From positions 1 through 14,085 of the forward strand of contig DASVBJ010000163.1 in NCBI GenBank assembly GCA_036375895.1: a DNA stretch of 14,085 nt, read 5' to 3'. This DNA comes from DASVBJ01 sp036375895. GTDB lineage: Bacteria; Actinomycetota; Actinomycetes; JACCUZ01. Below the pieces are notes generated by a model. It ran no database searches. It saw only the letters and a list, made by a program, of their open reading frames with translations, and was not told the origin of the DNA. The position numbers and the translations under genes are program-made. Positions 12,720 through 14,085 of the stretch are shown piece by piece. Position 1 is the stretch's first letter. Every line of letters begins with the position of its first letter.

Positions 12720-13499
12720 ATGGGTGGACTCGACCTCAGCGACCGCGACGTCCAGGCGATGCTGCGCGTCACGGCCCGGCACGGCGACGACGCAGGCGAC
12801 GACGAGGTGCTGCCAGTGCAGCTGCTGCACGACCTGCGAGACCTCATCGCCTGCGACCACCTGGCGGTTTCCGGCCAGGACACGCCGCGACGGACGACCT
12901 TCGCCGGCCAGCTGCTCGCCGACGGCCAGCTCCCCTCCGATGCGCCGCCGGAGGAGCTGTTCTGGGCGCACTACTGGGAGAGCCTGCCCTGCTCCTACCC
13001 CGACCGCACGGGCGACCTCGTCTCGGTGACCATGGCAAGCGACTTCTACTCGCTGCGAGCGCTGCACGACACCGGCATGTACGTCGACTACCTCGGGCCC
13101 TTCGGCGTCGAGCGCGAGCTGATGGTGGTCCTGCCGTCCGGGCCGGGCCGCACCCTCCGGCTGCTCTTCTCCCGCGGGCTCGGGCCCGACTTCACCGAGC
13201 GGGACCGGGCGCTGCTCACGCTGCTGCGTCCGCACCTGCAGGCCGCCTACGTCACCGCGGAGCGGCGCCGGCTCGGCCGGGCACCGCTGACGGCTCGGCA
13301 GCGGGAGATCCTGCAGTACGTCGCTGCCGGCCTCACCAATGACCAGATCGGCCGGCGGCTGGGGGTCTCCCCCGGCACCGTGCGCAAGCACCTGGAGAAC
13401 GTCTTCGCCCGGCTCGACGTGACCAGCCGCACGGCCGCCGTCGCTCGCGCGGACCTCGACGACGCCGGTCCGGCCGGGGGTCCTATCGTCACGGGATGA
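12720..13499 (+). CDS. LuxR-type helix-turn-helix transcriptional regulator
   Basis: A 259-residue DNA-binding regulator. The C-terminal GerE/LuxR HTH spans about 189-243: LTARQREILQYVAAGLTNDQIGRRLGVSPGTVRKHLENVFARLDV, with the usual LTxRExEVL-like opening and recognition helix SPGTVRKHLENVF. There is no receiver (CheY) domain; residues 1-185 are an unassigned sensor-like region with an aromatic middle (FWAHYWESLPCSYPD, 81-95; ASDFYSLRALHDTGMYVDYL, 106-125), which may be a divergent GAF-like fold. The ligand is unknown. ATG 12720 has GGGAGG five bases upstream. Its TGA overlaps the start of the SDR gene (ATGA), so the two are co-translated. It is divergent from the small membrane protein gene. 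Confidence 0.9.
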   Translation: MGGLDLSDRDVQAMLRVTARHGDDAGDDEVLPVQLLHDLRDLIACDHLAVSGQDTPRRTTFAGQLLADGQLPSDAPPEELFWAHYWESLPCSYPDRTGDLVSVTMASDFYSLRALHDTGMYVDYLGPFGVERELMVVLPSGPGRTLRLLFSRGLGPDFTERDRALLTLLRPHLQAAYVTAERRRLGRAPLTARQREILQYVAAGLTNDQIGRRLGVSPGTVRKHLENVFARLDVTSRTAAVARADLDDAGPAGGPIVTG

Positions 13500-14085
13500 C
13501 GCCCAGCCGCTTGCCCACCAAGGCCCGCCGCCCGCTGCGGCGAACCATCCTCATCACCGGGGCGAGCTCTGGCCTCGGCCGCGGCATGGCGCGAGAGTTC
13601 GCCGCGCGGGGTCGCGACCTGGCCCTGTGCGCCCGGCGCGCCGACCGGCTCGCGGAGCTCGCGACCGAGCTCACCACGGCGTACCCCGGCATCCGCGTCG
13701 CGACACGCGCCCTGGACGTCAACGACCACGACGCCGTCTTCGAGGTCTTCGCCGCCTTCCGCGAGGAGCTCGGCTCGCTCGACCGGGTGGTCGTCAACGC
13801 CGGCCTCGGGAAGGGACAGCCGCTCGGCACCGGCTACTTCCGGGCCAACCGGCAGACCGCGGAGACGAACTTCGTGGCGGCGCTCGCGCAGTGCGAGGCG
13901 GCGATGGAGGCCTTCCGCGACCAGGGACAGGGTCACCTGGTCGTCATCTCGTCGGTGAGCGCGCTGCGCGGGCAGCCACGCAACCTCACCACGTACGCCG
14001 CGTCGAAGGCCGCGGTGGCGGCGCTGGCCGAGGGCATCCGGGCCGACGTGCTCGGCAGCGGCATCGTGGTGAGCACGATCTTCCC
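13496..14085 (+). CDS. SDR-family oxidoreductase (C-terminus beyond window)
   Basis: A classical short-chain dehydrogenase/reductase, NAD(P)-dependent, cytosolic. 196 complete residues are visible: basic N-terminus (MTPSRLPTKARRPLRR), then ILITGASSGLG (18-28, cofactor binding), LALCARRADRL (42-52, with arginines that favour NADP), LDVNDHD (73-79), VVNAGLG (99-105), ISSVSALRG with the catalytic serine (S153), and YAASK with Y167 and K171. All catalytic residues are present. The text closely resembles mycobacterial SDR proteins such as the one I recall as Rv0945. The substrate is unknown. The start ATG shares ATGA with the stop of the LuxR-type gene, implying coupled translation and perhaps that this is a regulated enzyme. 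About a quarter to a third of the protein lies right of the window. Confidence 0.92.
   Translation, partial: MTPSRLPTKARRPLRRTILITGASSGLGRGMAREFAARGRDLALCARRADRLAELATELTTAYPGIRVATRALDVNDHDAVFEVFAAFREELGSLDRVVVNAGLGKGQPLGTGYFRANRQTAETNFVAALAQCEAAMEAFRDQGQGHLVVISSVSALRGQPRNLTTYAASKAAVAALAEGIRADVLGSGIVVSTIF

Overview
This window looks like a chromosomal segment of a high-GC actinomycete. GC is very high throughout, GTG and TTG starts are common, neighbouring genes are tightly packed, and several proteins read like close relatives of mycobacterial ones: GltA2-type citrate synthase, MprA, MprB, PepD, and an SDR oxidoreductase resembling mycobacterial ones. There are no phage genes, insertion sequences, tRNA or rRNA genes, or CRISPR arrays. 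The genus cannot be fixed from sequence alone.

Layout. Left edge to about 2.8 kb (minus strand): the N-terminal two thirds of citrate synthase (cut by the window edge), then a tandem-domain VOC/glyoxalase-like protein and a zinc alcohol dehydrogenase that probably form a two-gene operon. From 2.86 to 6.28 kb (plus strand) is an envelope-stress module: response regulator mprA, sensor kinase mprB and the membrane-anchored HtrA-type protease pepD. mprA and pepD each have tandem 11-bp-period repeats ending the same distance before the start codon, which suggests control by MprA and possibly leaderless transcripts. A perfect 15-bp hairpin follows pepD, then about 340 bp in which I see no gene.

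From 6.7 to 8.8 kb: an NmrA/QOR2-like NAD(P)-binding protein whose 3' end appears frameshifted in a C-run, a 66-residue unknown small protein on the opposite strand, and a PAC2-family protein. From 9.0 to 10.6 kb: two divergent, uncharacterised proteins, one helical, the other ending in a long Arg/Ala/Glu coiled coil.

From 10.7 to 12.25 kb (plus strand): a compact run made of a polytopic DUF6529-like membrane protein with membrane histidines, a Tat-type Rieske 2Fe-2S protein (TTG start), a 27-residue single-helix membrane peptide, and a tandem ACT-domain protein. The first three look like a small membrane redox unit and are the best candidate for something under-described. Right end: a secreted or membrane-anchored Gly/Pro-rich protein (minus), a LuxR-type regulator (plus) and, overlapping it by four bases, an SDR oxidoreductase cut by the window end.

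Most genes here are recognisable housekeeping or regulatory types. I do not see a clearly novel defence or mobile system. The items most worth checking are the MprA-type promoter architecture, the Rieske/DUF6529/micropeptide operon and the C-run frameshift.
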